This document shows, piece after piece, positions 1-12,704 of a stretch of 64,000 nt of DNA. Source of the DNA: Cytospora piceicola. Its lineage: Eukaryota > Ascomycota > Sordariomycetes > Diaporthales > Cytosporaceae. A program made the position numbers and the translations under genes. The DNA is taken from NCBI GenBank assembly GCA_023375675.1, contig JALQBC010000006.1, positions 186,001 through 250,000 on the forward strand. The letters are read 5' to 3'. The stretch's first letter is position 1. Each line of letters starts with the position of its first letter. The notes beneath the pieces are model-generated. The model was given only the letters and a program-made list of their open reading frames with translations. It had not been told where the DNA came from and searched no databases.

Positions 1-2197
1 CAGCTACCGGACACACCTATGGACAACTAGGCAAACCGATGGATGACCGGTCCTCTCCCCAAGTCACCTTTCCCTTGCAATGACTTGGTTGGTTTCAAAG
101 CGTATGTTATCCTGGTCTTTTACTCTCCTCCCGACCAAGGTTTCCTTTATTTATGTCTCGCAACTTCCCTTTCCCGAGAGCCAAATGATTTGGACAAAGG
201 TCGAAGATGTTGACCATGGACCCGATGGACGAATGGCTGACTATAGGAACCTTTCAGCGTCTTGATTCAGCTACAACATGGGATTGGTACGGGGATGGCC
301 ACCAGTGGTCACGTGTATTTCTTTGGGCATGATGATATCCTTCCTAGCCAGGTCCTTATGCGGGCATTTCGTTGCGGGATGGTACGGTAATGACATATGG
401 GGGTCTTGTTTTGCATGGCTATGGATTTAATAGCTGGGAGACGCAGCTTTTGTATTGGTGTTCAGGATAGAGGGACCAGTTTGGATTTGAGGAATTATGG
501 TGGAATCGGCACCTAATTGTCGCTGGTCTGGAAACATGTACGAGCTCTCAGGGACGGCTTGTGGAATGAATTGAGGATCACACGTGGAAGTCACTGCGCG
601 GAGCACTTGGATACTGACGGACTGAAAACTGTGACGGTGAACTAACATGAGCTGCGGTGCTACGGGGCAAGTATGGACAAGCAGTGTGGATATTTAATTT
701 GAATAAGTCGGGTCGCTTCACAAGGAGCACTTATCATCCATACGCACCAGTCAAAGCAATCCAGAACCTTGAGCTTGAGCTTCACGACAAGAAAGCAATT
801 TGTACTCTTGGTGTCACAGAAACCCGCAAAGTCTCCCCCTTGCTGCCCAGGGCCATGGCCGCCTTGAAGCGGACCGGCACCTTGATGATGCTTTTCTTCT
901 TTCGCAAGTGAATGGCGTGCCTGTCAAGGATGCGACGTCCACAAACGCACAACGTTTTGTGCGCCGTAGGATGGATGACGATCTTCCAACCCGAATTTTC
1001 AGATATGGCTGGGTAGGCTTCAAGGATCACCCGAGCGGCCCGGGTAAACAGGGGCGAAGCACAAAATGACGGAAGCGCGGTATCCGCAATGAGACGCAAG
1101 GAACCAGCAGCATCGTCAGGCTTCAGTGTTAGAAACAAGTCTGCGCGTATGCTGTAGACGGCTTGAGGAGACCAAAGAGCCCAATGCCCCGTACATTACA
1201 TGTGGGCAAAAGCGCCCCCCTTCTCCACCAATCAGGCCGGGTAGATTCTGCTTTTCTGGGCCCCGGCGTGCAGATTCCCTCCCTGCTTCCTGCCTTCTTC
1301 ACCAAAGCCAAGGGATTCTTGGCTTAATTGGGTACATATGGATGAGCCTGGGAAGAGGGTGTTGGAAAGCAGACGGAGGCGAGACCGACAGAGCCTTTCT
1401 CTCTTTGTGAGGGTATAGTGGTTACCAGTAAATAGATGAGGAGTGTATGTGGGGTCGGTCATCTGGACGGATGCCTTGGAAAGTCGAACTAGATAGAAAA
1501 GGTCGGTGAATTAAGCGATTGATGATAACTCTTTGTAAGGATTTTGAGAACATGTGATGATGGGCTGTGAGCCATTGCCTATCAACGCTGTCTAAAGCCG
1601 TCTAACCCGTAGTTTCCGCCGTGACGGACTGCAGGTGCGATAGAGAGAAATAGGTACCTAGCAGCAAAGTTGCCGGCCGCTGCCCTCAGAGCCTGTGTAG
1701 CGTGCGTACCTGTAGCGTTTGTAGCCCCCGTGCATCTCTACTTGCGAAAGACATGAATAGGAATCAGGAAAGGCTGTATACAGCATCGACCATTCCAGCC
1801 CACGCATCCCATTCTGTTTGACATGCTCGGAATAGGAGATACGCATCATATCATACGCCAATCCACTATCCAACAGGTGGTAACTTGTGACTCCAGGTCC
1901 ATCACTGTCCGTCCTCCGTTGTCGACATCGTGAACCCCACGTTTTTAGCCCACCTAGGCAAGTCAGGCAGTCCATTAAATACTGCTGTAGTCAGCTCGGA
2001 AGACCCCTAACCATTGGTCCCCTTTGGAACAACCAACATCCTTGCCCCGCCAAAAAATACCAGCAGCGGTTTCCTTCCTCGGGTTGGCGCACAATTTCGA
2101 CGACAACAACAAACATCCTCTTAGCAGTACCCCCCTTCTGCCTCGAGGCAATCAACTCTTAACTTCTGTATGTCCAGGCCTGCACCTTGACCCCAAG
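1..2197. other. Gene-free left edge and leader of the importin gene
   Basis: I see no supportable gene here. The open frames are short, overlap on both strands, and match no family I know. The longest is 118 codons, on the minus strand at 782-1138. The last few hundred bases are presumably promoter and 5' leader of the importin gene at 2198. A remnant of a gene truncated by the window edge cannot be excluded. Confidence 0.5.
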
Positions 2198-5100
2198 ATG
2201 GATGCCGCTGCCATTAGAAGTTGCATAATAGCAACTCTGGATGCCGATGCCGACGTCCGCAGGAGGGCCGAGTTGCAACTCAAACAGGTACGCCGCAACA
2301 TCGCCCTCTCCTTCCATCTCTCTGTCTCTCCCCCCTACCCCTCCTCGTCGTCGATGGTATGGTATGCCATGCCATGCCGTTCCATGCCATGCCATGCCAT
2401 GCCCTGCCCTGCCATACCATATCATGCCTGGCTTCAGACCGTGTCGTCGTCCCGGCCATCCGACCCTTCCTTCCTCTGGCCCTACGTCTCTCCTTAGACG
2501 CCCGCATTGCTAATACTCATCGCGTCTACAGGCCGAGGAACACAATGGATTCCTTGATGCCCTGCTCGACATCCTACAGTCAGAGCAGGATACCAACTAC
2601 CGCCTTTCCAGTATGTCCCACGGCCACACTGCCTGTCCACTTCAACATACCTCACCCCAGCCGTTCCTGGCCCCTCCACGAGGTCCAACATACGTCTTGA
2701 TATCAGACATGATAACTGACACCCCCTTCCAGCTGTAATTTACATCAAGAACCGCGTCAACCGAGCATGGGCCGGAACCGACCACTTCCCCAACGAGCAC
2801 CCCATACCCGAAGATGAGAAGTCGAGAGTCCGCGACCGATTACTGCCCATTCTGGCCTCCTCCCAGGGCCTGATCCGACAGCAGCTCATACCCATCCTGC
2901 AAAGAATCCTGCACTGGGACTTCCCCGAAAAATGGCCCACATTCATGGACTTCACCATCCAACTCCTCCATACAAACGACCCGCCCTCAGTCCTCGCCGG
3001 CTTACAATGCCTGTTAGCCATCTGCCGTGCGTATCGCTTCAAGGCGGGCGATGGGGAGAACAGGACGCATTTTGACAAGATCATCGAGGCCAGCTTCCCC
3101 AGGCTGCTGGCCATCTCTACTGAGCTCGTGGCACAGGAGAGCGAAGAGGCAGGAGAGATGCTTCACATTGCCTTGAAGGCGTACAAACACGCTACTTGGG
3201 TTAGTTGCCTCCTCAGGTTGGGCTGTTAGGCGTGGTGGAGCATGAGTCTAACGTTGAATCACAGCTCGATTTGTCCGCATTCCTCCGTCAGCAGCAGAAC
3301 ACCATCGGCTGGTGCACTGTCTTCTTGCAAACAGTTTCCAAGGCTCCTCCCGCCATTGCCATGTCGGAAGACCCCCTTGACCGGGAACGGCATCATTGGT
3401 GGAAGGCAAAGAAATGGTCGTACTTCAACCTCAACCGTCTCTATATAAGGTATTGGTGCCCCTGTTGCAATCCCTTCGTGCCATGCGCTGACTGTGAGCC
3501 AGACACGGCAACGCTACAGCTATCACCAAGCAGGAGGGCGACCAGATGGCCTTCGCCAACTTTTTCTCCGCCAACGTCGCGCCCGAGATCCTCAAGCACT
3601 ACCTCCAGGAGATCGAGAAATGGGTCGCAAAGACATCCTGGCTGAGCAAGCCTTGTTTGTCTTACACTATAGTATTTCTTGATGAGTGTGTGCGGCCGAA
3701 GGAGATGTGGGCTCACCTGCGGCCTCATCTCACCAACCTCGTCACTCACTTCATCTTCCCTGTCCTCTGCCTGTCTGAGGAGGATGTCGAGAAGTTCGAG
3801 GACGAGCCCGAGGAGTACCTCCACCGGAAACTCAACTTCTACGAAGAAGTTTCGGCTCCAGACGTTTCAGCCACCAACTTCCTCGTGACACTGACCAAGA
3901 ACCGCCGGAAGCAGACGTTCGAGCTTTTGCAGTTCATCAACAACGTTGTGAGCACCTACGAATCCGCGCCGATGGACAAGAAGGACCACATCTCCAAGGA
4001 AGGCGCTTTGCGCATGATAGGAACTCTCGCACCCGTTATCCTGGGCAAGAAGTCGCCCATCGCCGATCAGGTCGAGTACTTCCTCGTTCGATACGTCTTC
4101 CCAGACTTCACCAGCCCCCAGGGATACCTGCGCGCTCGTGCGTGTGACACCATCGAGAAGTTCGAGCAACTCGACTTCAAGGACCAGAACCACCTGCTCA
4201 CCATTTACCGCCACATCCTGGACTGCATGGCCGACCCAGCTCTGCCAGTCCGTGTCACGGCCGCCCTTGCCCTTCAGCCTCTTATTCGACACGACATCAT
4301 CCGCACCAGCATGCAGACGGCCATCCCTACCATCATGCAGCAGCTGCTGAAGCTCGCAAACGAGGCTGATATCGATGCCCTGGCCAACGTCATGGAGGAC
4401 TTCGTCGAGGTGTTCGCCACCGAACTGACACCTTTCGCCGTTGCCCTCAGCGAGCAGCTCCGTGATACCTACATCAGAATAGTAACCGAGCTGCTGGAGA
4501 GGAACAACTCGCGGGATGACGATGACTACGGTGACTTCCTTGACGACAAGAGCATCACGGCTCTGGGTGTGCTGCAAACCATTGGTACTCTTATCCTCAC
4601 GCTCGAGAGCACCCCTGATGTTCTGTTGCACATCGAGGCGGTTCTTATGCCAATCATCCAAATCACACTAGACAACAAACTTTATGGTATGTTGGATATC
4701 ACCATCTGCGGCTTCTGTTCCACCTGCTAACGATATACAGATTTGTACAACGAGGTGTTTGAGATTATTGACAGCTGTACCTTTGCGGCCAAGGCCATCT
4801 CGCCCACCATGTGGCAGGCCTTCGAGCTCATCCACCGCACGTTCAAGGCTGGTGCTGAGCTGTACCTTGAGGACATGCTTCCCGCTCTTGACAACTTTGT
4901 CCAGTTCGGTGTCCCACAGCTCAGTCAAAACCCACAATACGTGGAGGCTCTGTACTCTATGGTTGCGGACATGTTCAACGATCCCAAGGTTGGCGGTATC
5001 GATAGAATCTGTGCTTGTAAGTTGGCCGAGGCCATGATGCTTAGCCTGCCAGGCCACATCGACAACTGCGTCAACGGGTTCATCAACATGGCAATGACCC

Positions 5101-6105
5101 AACTCAGCTCCGGAGACATCAAGATCAAGTCATACAAGATTCACTTGATGGAGATGGTCATCAATGCTATCTACTACAACCCCATCCTCACACTCCAGGT
5201 CCTCGAAACAAAGGGCTGGACGAACAAGTTCTTCAGCTTGTGGTTCGGAAGTATGGACTCGTTTGGCCGTGTGCATGACAAGAAGCTCTGCATTGTTGCT
5301 ATCGTGGCGCTCCTGGGTCTCAACCCGGATCATATCCCCCCAAGCGTCTCTGTCGGTTGGCCAAGGTTGCTCCAGGTAAGCTCAGACCAATACCGTCACA
5401 ACGCAGACAGTGCTCAAGGACCCGTGCTAACTCCGCTATAGGGCATCACCTCCCTGTTCAAGAGTCTGCCATCGGCTCTGAAGAGTAAGTTCATTACCTC
5501 AACATGGTTACTGTTGGAAATACTGACACCACTTTAGACCGTGAGGACGCCATGAAGGACGACTACGGCCTTGACGCCAGCTACTCATATGATGATGATG
5601 AGGAGTGGGGAGACGACGAGGCCGCTTGGGCTGCAGAGGACGAACTGGAGGAGGATGATACCGGAGATGCCAAGGACGAGAGCACGGCATATCTGGAGTT
5701 CTTGAGCGAGGAGGTAGGTCAATTCTGCCGCAACGATATTTGGCCCCCGCTAACACTGTGACAGGCTCAAAAGATCGGCAACCTGGATGATGAAGACTCG
5801 GACGATGAGCTTGGTGAGCACAGCGTGTTGCTCGAGTCTCCTCTGGACAAGCTCGAGCCGTACCAGATCTTCAGCTCATGCTTGATGAGTAAGTTTTCCT
5901 CTTGTTCCGCTGCCTGTGCCTCTTTTCTAACGGCTCCTTCTTAGGGATGCAACAAGAACAACCACAATTCTATACCGGCCTATCATCCCACCTATCGGCG
6001 GAGGAGCAGGGGGTAATCCAATCAGTCGTCCAACAGGCCGAGGCAAATCAAGCCTTGGCACAGCAGCAGCAGCTCGCAGCAGCAGCCAACGGCGGTGTTA
6101 GCTAG
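2198..6105 (+). CDS. NMD5: Importin-beta family karyopherin, importin-7/8 (Nmd5/Sxm1) type
   Basis: Nuclear import receptor that carries proteins through the nuclear pore and releases them on RanGTP binding. Ten exons join to a 1047-residue product: 2198-2287, 2532-2610, 2733-3199, 3265-3449, 3503-4686, 4741-5375, 5442-5484, 5538-5713, 5765-5888, 5945-6105. All junctions are GT..AG and the sum is in frame. The N-terminus has the importin-beta N-terminal fold (residues about 20-105; KNRVNRAW followed by a tail of helical repeats). HEAT-type helices run through the middle. The family's acidic stretch lies near residues 905-940 (DDDEEWGDDEAAW), before a Gln/Ala-rich end. The length fits importin-7/8, Nmd5 and Sxm1 (about 950-1050 residues). 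The sequence does not show which yeast paralogue is closest. The ATG at 2198 is chosen because it starts the conserved N-terminal helix. Intron 1 carries a pentanucleotide repeat. Confidence 0.93.
2354..2428. repeat. GCCAT pentanucleotide repeat in importin intron 1
   Basis: About 75 bp of imperfect GCCAT/TGCCA units lies inside the first intron (2288-2531). The two flanks, 2354-2368 and 2411-2425, are near-perfect inverted copies (two mismatches in 15), so the repeat could fold into a long hairpin in the pre-mRNA. Confidence 0.85.
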
Positions 6106-7145
6106 AGTCAGCTCGACGATGACCGGAACGCTGCAAGAGCCCGCACGTGCCCAGTACAGGTGCTAATAACAAGGAGCACGGGCGAAGTGCTGGATGGATT
6201 GGTGATGCGAAGAGACCGGAAAGACCGCTGTCTCCAGGCGATAGAAAGACGAGTGCTGGGGCAGTACTGAAGGCATATGGGGTGGAAGCAGGGCCTTCAG
6301 TTCAGAGGCGACATCCATGGAGAGGTTATCAAGTGATACCAAATAAGCATTAAAAGAGCTTGGGGACAAGCCATGAGGCGAATGGGGGCTGTTTTGGGTT
6401 TTGATTACGGTGACTGGCTGCGCCTCAAGCCAGGTATAGAGGGAGAGGGGGTGGGGGGGGGAGAAGACTGCCGAATGGACACGGGAGTTCAAGAAGACGG
6501 CTTGTCTTCCTGGTCATTGGATGTACTGTATGTTTTGTTATGATAAGCATTACCCCCAAACTCATCCCATGAAGAGACATGTCAGGAGAGAGAGGAAGAG
6601 AAGGAAGACACTAGAACGTGCAAACACAATTTAAATTCATCGACCCCAAGCATACTATTTGCACATAACTTTTGGTCGTTTTTCCTCCAAGTGTTTGTTG
6701 GTGGTCTTCGGCACATTGGCCAACCAACCATCATGGACTACGAGGAGGTCTGTGTGAGCGGGTAACCGGGTGCGCTAGTAGCCTTGTGGTTTTGAAACTT
6801 CTATAGAAGCAACTAAGATTATATTCGAAGGCGGTGGCAATGAGTTCCGGGATTTCAGGGGCGTCTTTTGCAGAAGTTCCAAGATCTTTGGTAGCTTTAA
6901 CATCGGTGAGGTGATTCATAGCACTTGAGATAGCAAGGAATGGCTGGGGGCTCACCTGGTCCAAGCGTTACACCTGGCCAAGTACTTCCGGATAGTGTGG
7001 ACATCGTTTCGCCCCTGTCTTCCCCCTTTGTGTCTGTCAGGGAAATATATAAACACATACGAACCCAGAGTAAGGTCTAAGGCGTCAGAGAAACGCAATT
7101 TTTGTAAGATCCGGAACAAGCTGCACCATATAGAACAGATTCATC
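6106..7145. other. Intergenic: importin 3' region and ISN1 promoter
   Basis: No gene seen. It contains the 3' untranslated region of the importin gene, a G-rich run near 6441-6463, and the promoter of ISN1. Confidence 0.6.
7044..7052 (+). promoter_or_regulatory. Candidate TATA box of ISN1
   Basis: ATATATAAA lies about 100 bp upstream of the ISN1 start codon, a plausible distance for a TATA element. This is positional inference only. Confidence 0.35.
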
Positions 7146-9021
7146 ATGACGACGCGGTACAGAGTCGAGTGTGAGACAGATATCCTTCCTTCCCCGCCGC
7201 TCCTCCCGCTTACACGCTGTGACGGTCCGGTGAGCTATCACTGACTTGATACTATGTAGACGCCCTCAAAACTCACAGGAGAGATCAGTTCATTGGTGAG
7301 GACCTCTCTCTCATGTCATTCTAGAAAATCAACGCATGGCTTGGGAGTTGCAAGTGCGGCGAGTCTCTACGCTCACCGCCTCTAGTGGTACGGTCATGGC
7401 TCAAGGCCATACATAGAGCGATGCGCAACACAGTTTGTGCCTGTTATGAACTATCATCCCGTATCTACAGTCTGGGTTGACTTTCTGACATACCCCAACA
7501 GAATGGATCAAAGGGCTCCTAGCAGTTCCATTCGTCCTCCACTCACAACCCCATGGTGTTTTCCAGTCCGGAGGCAGCACCCTGAGCCTCGAGCACATGT
7601 CGGAGGAAGCCGCACGCCGCTACGCCGAGATCATGAGGGATGTGGAAGTCATGATCGATGACCACATCATCCTACAGAACGAGGACTCGCCCTTCCCGTC
7701 GAAACTCAAGCTGCTCGTGCCTACCGTCGGCCCTTTTTTCACCAGGCTCCCGCTAGAGGCCGCCTTCAAGTACCAGGACCGCAAGCGCTACATCTCGCGC
7801 CGGCGCTTCGTCTCGCCCTCGTTCAACGACGTCCGGCTCATCCTCAACTCGGCCCAGTCCATGGCCGTGACCACCTACAGCTCCCTGCAGCTGGCCACCT
7901 TCGACGGGGACGTGACGCTCTACGACGACGGGCAGTCGCTGGAGCCCGACAGCCCCGTCGTGCCGCGCCTGCTGGACCTCCTGCGCAAGGGCGTCCGGGT
8001 CGGCATCGTCACGGCGGCGGGCTACACGACGGCGGACCGGTACTACGAGCGGCTGCACGGCCTGCTGGACGCCCTGGCCGCCTCGGCCGACGTGCCGCCC
8101 GCCCACAAGGGGAACCTGCTCGTCATGGGCGGCGAGGCCAACTACCTGTTCGCGTTCGACGCGGACGCGGGCCCGCACCTGCTCCGGCCCGTGCCGGTGA
8201 GTTGCGAGATCCGGGAGGGCAGGCTTGGCTGGCTTTTCCTTCCCCCCCCCCCCTTTTTTTCTTTGCAAAACCCCCTCCGGGCAGTGTTTCATTACTGACT
8301 CCTGAATCCGTTTCTCCCCCTTTAGCGCGAGGAGTGGCTCACGCCCGAGATGGCGGCCTGGTCCGAGGAGGACATCGACGCGCTGCTGGACGACGCCGAG
8401 GCCGCGCTGCGGGAGTGCGTCCGGAGCATGAGCCTCCCCGCCACGCTGATGCGCAAGGACCGCGCCGTGGGCATCATCCCGGACCCGCCCAACGTGAGGA
8501 TCCCGAGGGAGTCGCTCGAGGAGACGGTGCTGGTCACGCAGAAGATCCTGGAGCTGTCCCTGGCCGGCAGGGCCAAGAGGGTGCCCTTTTGTGCCTTGTG
8601 AGAAGAGACCACCCCTTTTCTAACCCGCCTGCCCTCTGTCCCCCCCCCCCCTCCCTCGCTTCCCTTCCTTCCATCCATCCATACCACCCCGCCTGAGCCC
8701 GGACGACGCTGACGACCCCTCCCCCCTCTCCCCAGCAACGGCGGCCGCGACGTCTTCGTCGACATAGGCGACAAGTCCTGGGGCGTGACCGTGTGCCAGA
8801 AGTACTTTGAGAACCAGAGCCGCGCCAGCGGGGCCGGGGGCGGCGGGCCCTTCGAGATCGGCCCGGAGAGCACCCTCCACGTGGGGGACCAGTTCCTGAG
8901 CGCGGGCGCCAACGACTTCCGGGCGCGGAGCGTGGGGACCACGGCCTGGATCGCGAGCCCCGAGGAGACGGTGGAGCTGCTGGATGAGCTGGCGGACCTG
9001 ATGGGGAAGAAGCTCACCTGA
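7146..9021 (+). CDS. ISN1: IMP-specific 5'-nucleotidase
   Basis: Hydrolyses IMP to inosine and phosphate in purine salvage. The ISN1 family occurs in fungi and Plasmodium and is a HAD-like phosphatase. Five exons give 437 residues: 7146-7170, 7260-7295, 7502-8196, 8326-8597, 8736-9021. The yeast enzyme is about 450 residues. The first two exons are tiny (25 and 36 nt), but the joins restore a smooth N-terminus (MTTRYRVEYALKTHRRDQFI). Visible signatures are FDGDVTLYDDG, with the presumed nucleophile and acid at D155 and D157, GIVTAAGYT (about residues 180-190), and the late VFVDIGDKSWGV Mg-site motif. The exons are markedly GC-rich compared with flanking DNA, and introns 3 and 4 carry C/T runs. 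It is not co-transcribed with the importin gene. Confidence 0.93.
8640..8650. repeat. Poly-C tract in ISN1 intron 4
   Basis: An uninterrupted run of eleven C, followed by CT-rich CCATCCAT repeats, forms much of the intron at 8598-8735. It is probably a polypyrimidine stretch feeding the CCCCAG acceptor. Confidence 0.8.
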
Positions 9022-9999
9022 GGGCCTATGTACACTGCATGTATGTACATAAGCGACCAGAGGAAGTCACTGCTGATTGTGCTGGGTGGGGGCCGCCAGA
9101 CCCATGGTGGGGGGCGGTGTGGTGGCGAAGAAAGCCTCGATGAGAGCGACGAAATGTGCGAGAAATGATGCGGGTGGACGGTTTGGGTCATGGTCGAGAT
9201 AAGGCAGGATAATGTTGTTCCTCTCTTTTATTTTTGTCCTGTTGTCCTGTCTCTTCTTTTCTTGGCGTTATGGGGTCACAATGCATTTCTCATGCGTGCG
9301 GTTGGGTCAAAGAGTGCCAGCAAGAGGGTCGACGGTTGATGATCGACGATCTAGACTATATACCGGGACTCTATGGGGTCTGTTGTTGTTTTGTCTGTAT
9401 GGTAATGGAGTCCTAGATAGAATAGTGGGAACCTTCTGAGATGAACCTGCCTGTGTTTGCTATGTTGGTATGAAACACGGATATTGCGTGTACCGGACCA
9501 GTGAATGGCCATCGTTAATACTTCCATCGTGCGTGTCCCTTCTTGGTAGTAAATAGACCTGATCAATGTAACAACGCGAGATACGGCCAGAAACGGATGC
9601 CCAGCAAGTCCAAGCACGAGTCCGTCGGTCACTGGAACTGCTGCAGTGCTAGTTCACGTGTTAGTTCACTTCAAAGGCTGGTCCTTGAGGACGAATGATG
9701 AGTGAGTAGAGGAAAATGCAACGCGGTATTCAAAATTTCATGTTGTATCTGGGGTATTGTGTAATAAAAGCCGAGCAATTTTAGGTTTTCCCGTGTTGAC
9801 CAAAGACCACCACCCTTCCAGCTCCATCTCCCTTTTAACACCAGATGTCCTGTCCGCTTTTGAATGTGAAAATATCAGACCCGCCCCTGGTAAAGACTGC
9901 TGGATCCCGGTGGGCAAAAACAGTGGCAGACGAGCGGCCACAAACTTCGCTGGACAAAACGTCGTACGCAAATGAAATGTATCCTGACCTGGTGTGCAT
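9022..9999. other. Intergenic: convergent 3' regions
   Basis: No gene seen. ISN1 (+) and the coiled-coil gene (-) converge here, so both 3' untranslated regions lie in this stretch. Confidence 0.6.
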
Positions 10000-11748
10000 T
10001 CATAGCGAACCAAGCGGCTTTCCGAAATTGGAGGTTTTTTTCAGCTTCAAAGGGATATGCTCCTCGACGCCCTCGACGCCACCCTCGCTGCCGCTCTCGG
10101 CGGCAGCAGCGGTAGGAGCAGCACTGGGCTCGTCTTCGTCATCTTCGTCATCTTCCTCATCGGGATGCCTGAGGACAGCAGGCATTGCATCTTCCCCACC
10201 CGAACCAACTTTCTCGAGCTTATCGGCCAATCTTTTCAGGAAGATTTCATCTTTAGCCGGTAGATTGCGGAGTGTCAATGGACCCTTGAGCTCTGGATCC
10301 TCATCCGAGGGCTCGAAAATGGCGGGTTCGTAGTCCTCATCATCCTGTCCAGTTGGGATTGGCTCAGCAGGCTCGCGGGACTCAATAAGGTTGTCATTCC
10401 CGTCGCTCAGGGCCCCATCGCCACTCGTCAGTGTCGGCGTGTTAGACCCGCTACTAACGACAGTATTACTCGCACCAGTGCTCATTATGGACAGAGACAC
10501 TGTCGGAGTGTGCCCAGCATGGATGGTGAGCCTTGAGTGCTCGTCCGCTTTGAGGGCCTGCATCGAGCGCTCTCTTGCCGTATGCATTTGTTTCTCAAGA
10601 TGAGGAGGTGGTGAGATGCTTCCACTTGATGGCTTCGAGCCACTACTCGATGGCGTGTCGGTAAATGTTGCCTTCTTGACAGCGTTTTCCTTGAGATGGA
10701 TACCCTCGAGATCCTTGTGGTACTCCTGTACGTCGATTACTTTGGAAGGTTGTTCATGGTCCATGGCCACCACCGAATCCATAGAGTATGTATCGCGGAG
10801 ATCGAGTGGTGAAGAATCCGAATACCTCGTTGGACTTATTGATGATGACCCACGCTGGAAAGAGACCGACCTTGGCCTTGAGGTTGGTCCGCCGCCCCTG
10901 AGTGACGTTTCGCTCTTGTGTGCATCGATCTCTCCAAGACGGTGTTGTAGTTGCATGATCTGCGTCTGTAATATGTACCTCTCTGCTTCCCACTGTGCAT
11001 GCTCCTGGGAATGCTCGAATCTCAGCGCTTCGATTGTGTCTCTGTAAACCTCCTCTGCTCTGTCACGGTTTGCTTGCAGGGCTCTCCTTTCGTCATCCCA
11101 TGCCTGTCGCATTCTGGCCCTAATGCTATGTTAGCCACAGTCTCGAGCGCAGCTTGATGATCAAGCGAGTCGTTGTACGTACTCTAAAGACGACGACTGT
11201 GTCTCGATAGACGCTGTCTCTGGAGAGAAGGTCCGCATAGCCGTCCGCCGCACGGTCACGACTCCAGACCCGGTCCCTGATATTGTATCAACGGGCACAG
11301 ATACCCCTGATGTAAACCTGGGGGACAAATCGACATCGGTTGTGCGTTTTCCCTCCATTGTAGCATATCTTCCAGCCGGGGATCTCCTGGTGGGTGAAAG
11401 GCTTGCGGAGCGCTGCTGAGGCTGGCGCTGGAACTGTAGTTGACGTTGAGCGTGGGATGGGATGGGAGTCAGATGAGGCGAGAAAAAAGTGGCCGGTTGA
11501 GCTTGCGGTGGATCTCGACTTGTCCCGTTCAGATGTGGATATGCGTGGTTCGCAAGGGTGTTCGGGTGGCTCGTCACGGACGGGCGAGGAGCTGGATCGA
11601 AGTAATGGACAGCCCCAGGCAGACTGAGGGGGGAGATGACGGAGGACGAGGCGTCACTGGCGACGAAGTCTGCAAGAGACAGGTGGAGGTGTTGGTCACT
11701 GTCCAGAGCACCGGAGGGCAAGAACGAGTCGGATTGTAGCCGCGTCAT
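10000..11748 (-). CDS. Uncharacterised serine-rich, acidic coiled-coil protein
   Basis: Two exons (11748-11183 and 11119-10000) with a 63 bp intron give 561 residues. The join converts an interrupted helix into a continuous one (SSSLEARMRQAWDDERRALQ), which supports it. Residues 1-180 are Ser/Pro/Gln-rich and look disordered. A coiled coil spans about 185-245 and is rich in Glu, Arg and Gln. A long Ser/Thr/Pro region with many possible kinase sites follows. Near residues 455-500 there is a conserved-looking block (ELKGPLTLRNLPAKDEIFLK), then an Asp/Glu run and an Ala-rich patch, ending in a basic tail. I considered the fungal cell-cycle inhibitor Nif1 type of annotation but cannot support it from motifs. 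I chose the ATG at 11748; the frame stays open upstream to 11934, so a longer N-terminus is possible. Confidence 0.8.
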
Positions 11749-12440
11749 TGTTGCTGGCTTGGGGAGGAGGATGGCGAGGGAGTAATAGCACGAGGCACGC
11801 ACTCCAAGGCGGTCAAGGAGCTGTGCTGGTGGGTAGGGTATGTCGAAATTGTAGGTGAAGATGCGTAGAGCAGGGGGGTGTCCATTCGAAGCACTGCTCA
11901 CAATCTCGCAGAGATATGTACTGTAGGATAGCAAGCAAGAGCAGTTGGGAGTGTGTTATATGACGGGAAGTTCCTTTCGTTGACAGTGCTTGGTAGCGGT
12001 CTGGAACCAGGTCGGGCTAATCTCACGAGGACAGTTGCTCCAGTCGGTGTCAGTCGCTGCAAGGCTCGAGGGGCAGAGGGGTTGGGCGTTTGTGCTGATC
12101 AGTGTGGGCTCACCACAGATCTGGGCTTGCCTCTTTCGGTGGAGCGCAACCGCAGCTGCTGCAGGGCAAAAGCAAATGCAATGTGCTATGTATGCAGGTA
12201 TGTAACGAGAGTGGGCTGTCTAAGGTTCCAAGGTCCCAAGGTTCCAAGATTGTCTGTCGGTAATGGTTGTTGATATTGGGGGCCAGCAAATGAAGGAGCG
12301 GTCATCCAGAAAAAGATCGTGGGTTGTCACGTTGTGGTTCGTGGGAAAGGGCAACCAGCATTAAGCATTGCATTGGCAGATTTATTAGTATCACACTACA
12401 TCGATGCAGTGCCATGTGTTATTATGCAGTGCAGTACTTA

Positions 12441-12475
12441 CTACCTAGGTACTGTTAATTTAGGTACCTAGGTAG
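12441..12475. repeat. Perfect 12-bp inverted repeat with CCTAGGTAC core
   Basis: CTACCTAGGTAC at 12441-12452 and its exact reverse complement GTACCTAGGTAG at 12464-12475 flank an 11-nt AT-rich spacer. It lies about 700 bp upstream of the minus-strand coiled-coil gene and could act as a cruciform or paired protein-binding site. Confidence 0.9.
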
Positions 12476-12692
12476 TTAATTAGTGTCCCGGGGCTGAAGT
12501 CTCACTGGGGGTGTAATCACTGGTGCAGTCGCAGGTGGCAGGTTGGCAGGTGCAACCCGGGCGTGCAGCCAGAGATCTTCTTCTGAACACGGCTGGCGTG
12601 AAACCAGTCGGGGTGAACGTGAAAAACAAATCATTCTCTGTCTCTCTCTCTTCCCTCTTCTCTCTTCCCGATTACAACCCACACCACTATAC

Positions 12693-12704
12693 CTACCTAG
12701 GTAG
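12693..12704. repeat. CTACCTAGGTAG palindrome
   Basis: A perfect 12-bp palindrome of the same family as the inverted repeat 220 bp to the left. Confidence 0.9.

Noticed and set aside
3867..4661. 264-codon minus-strand frame across the importin gene
   Set aside because: Antisense shadow of a well-supported importin exon.
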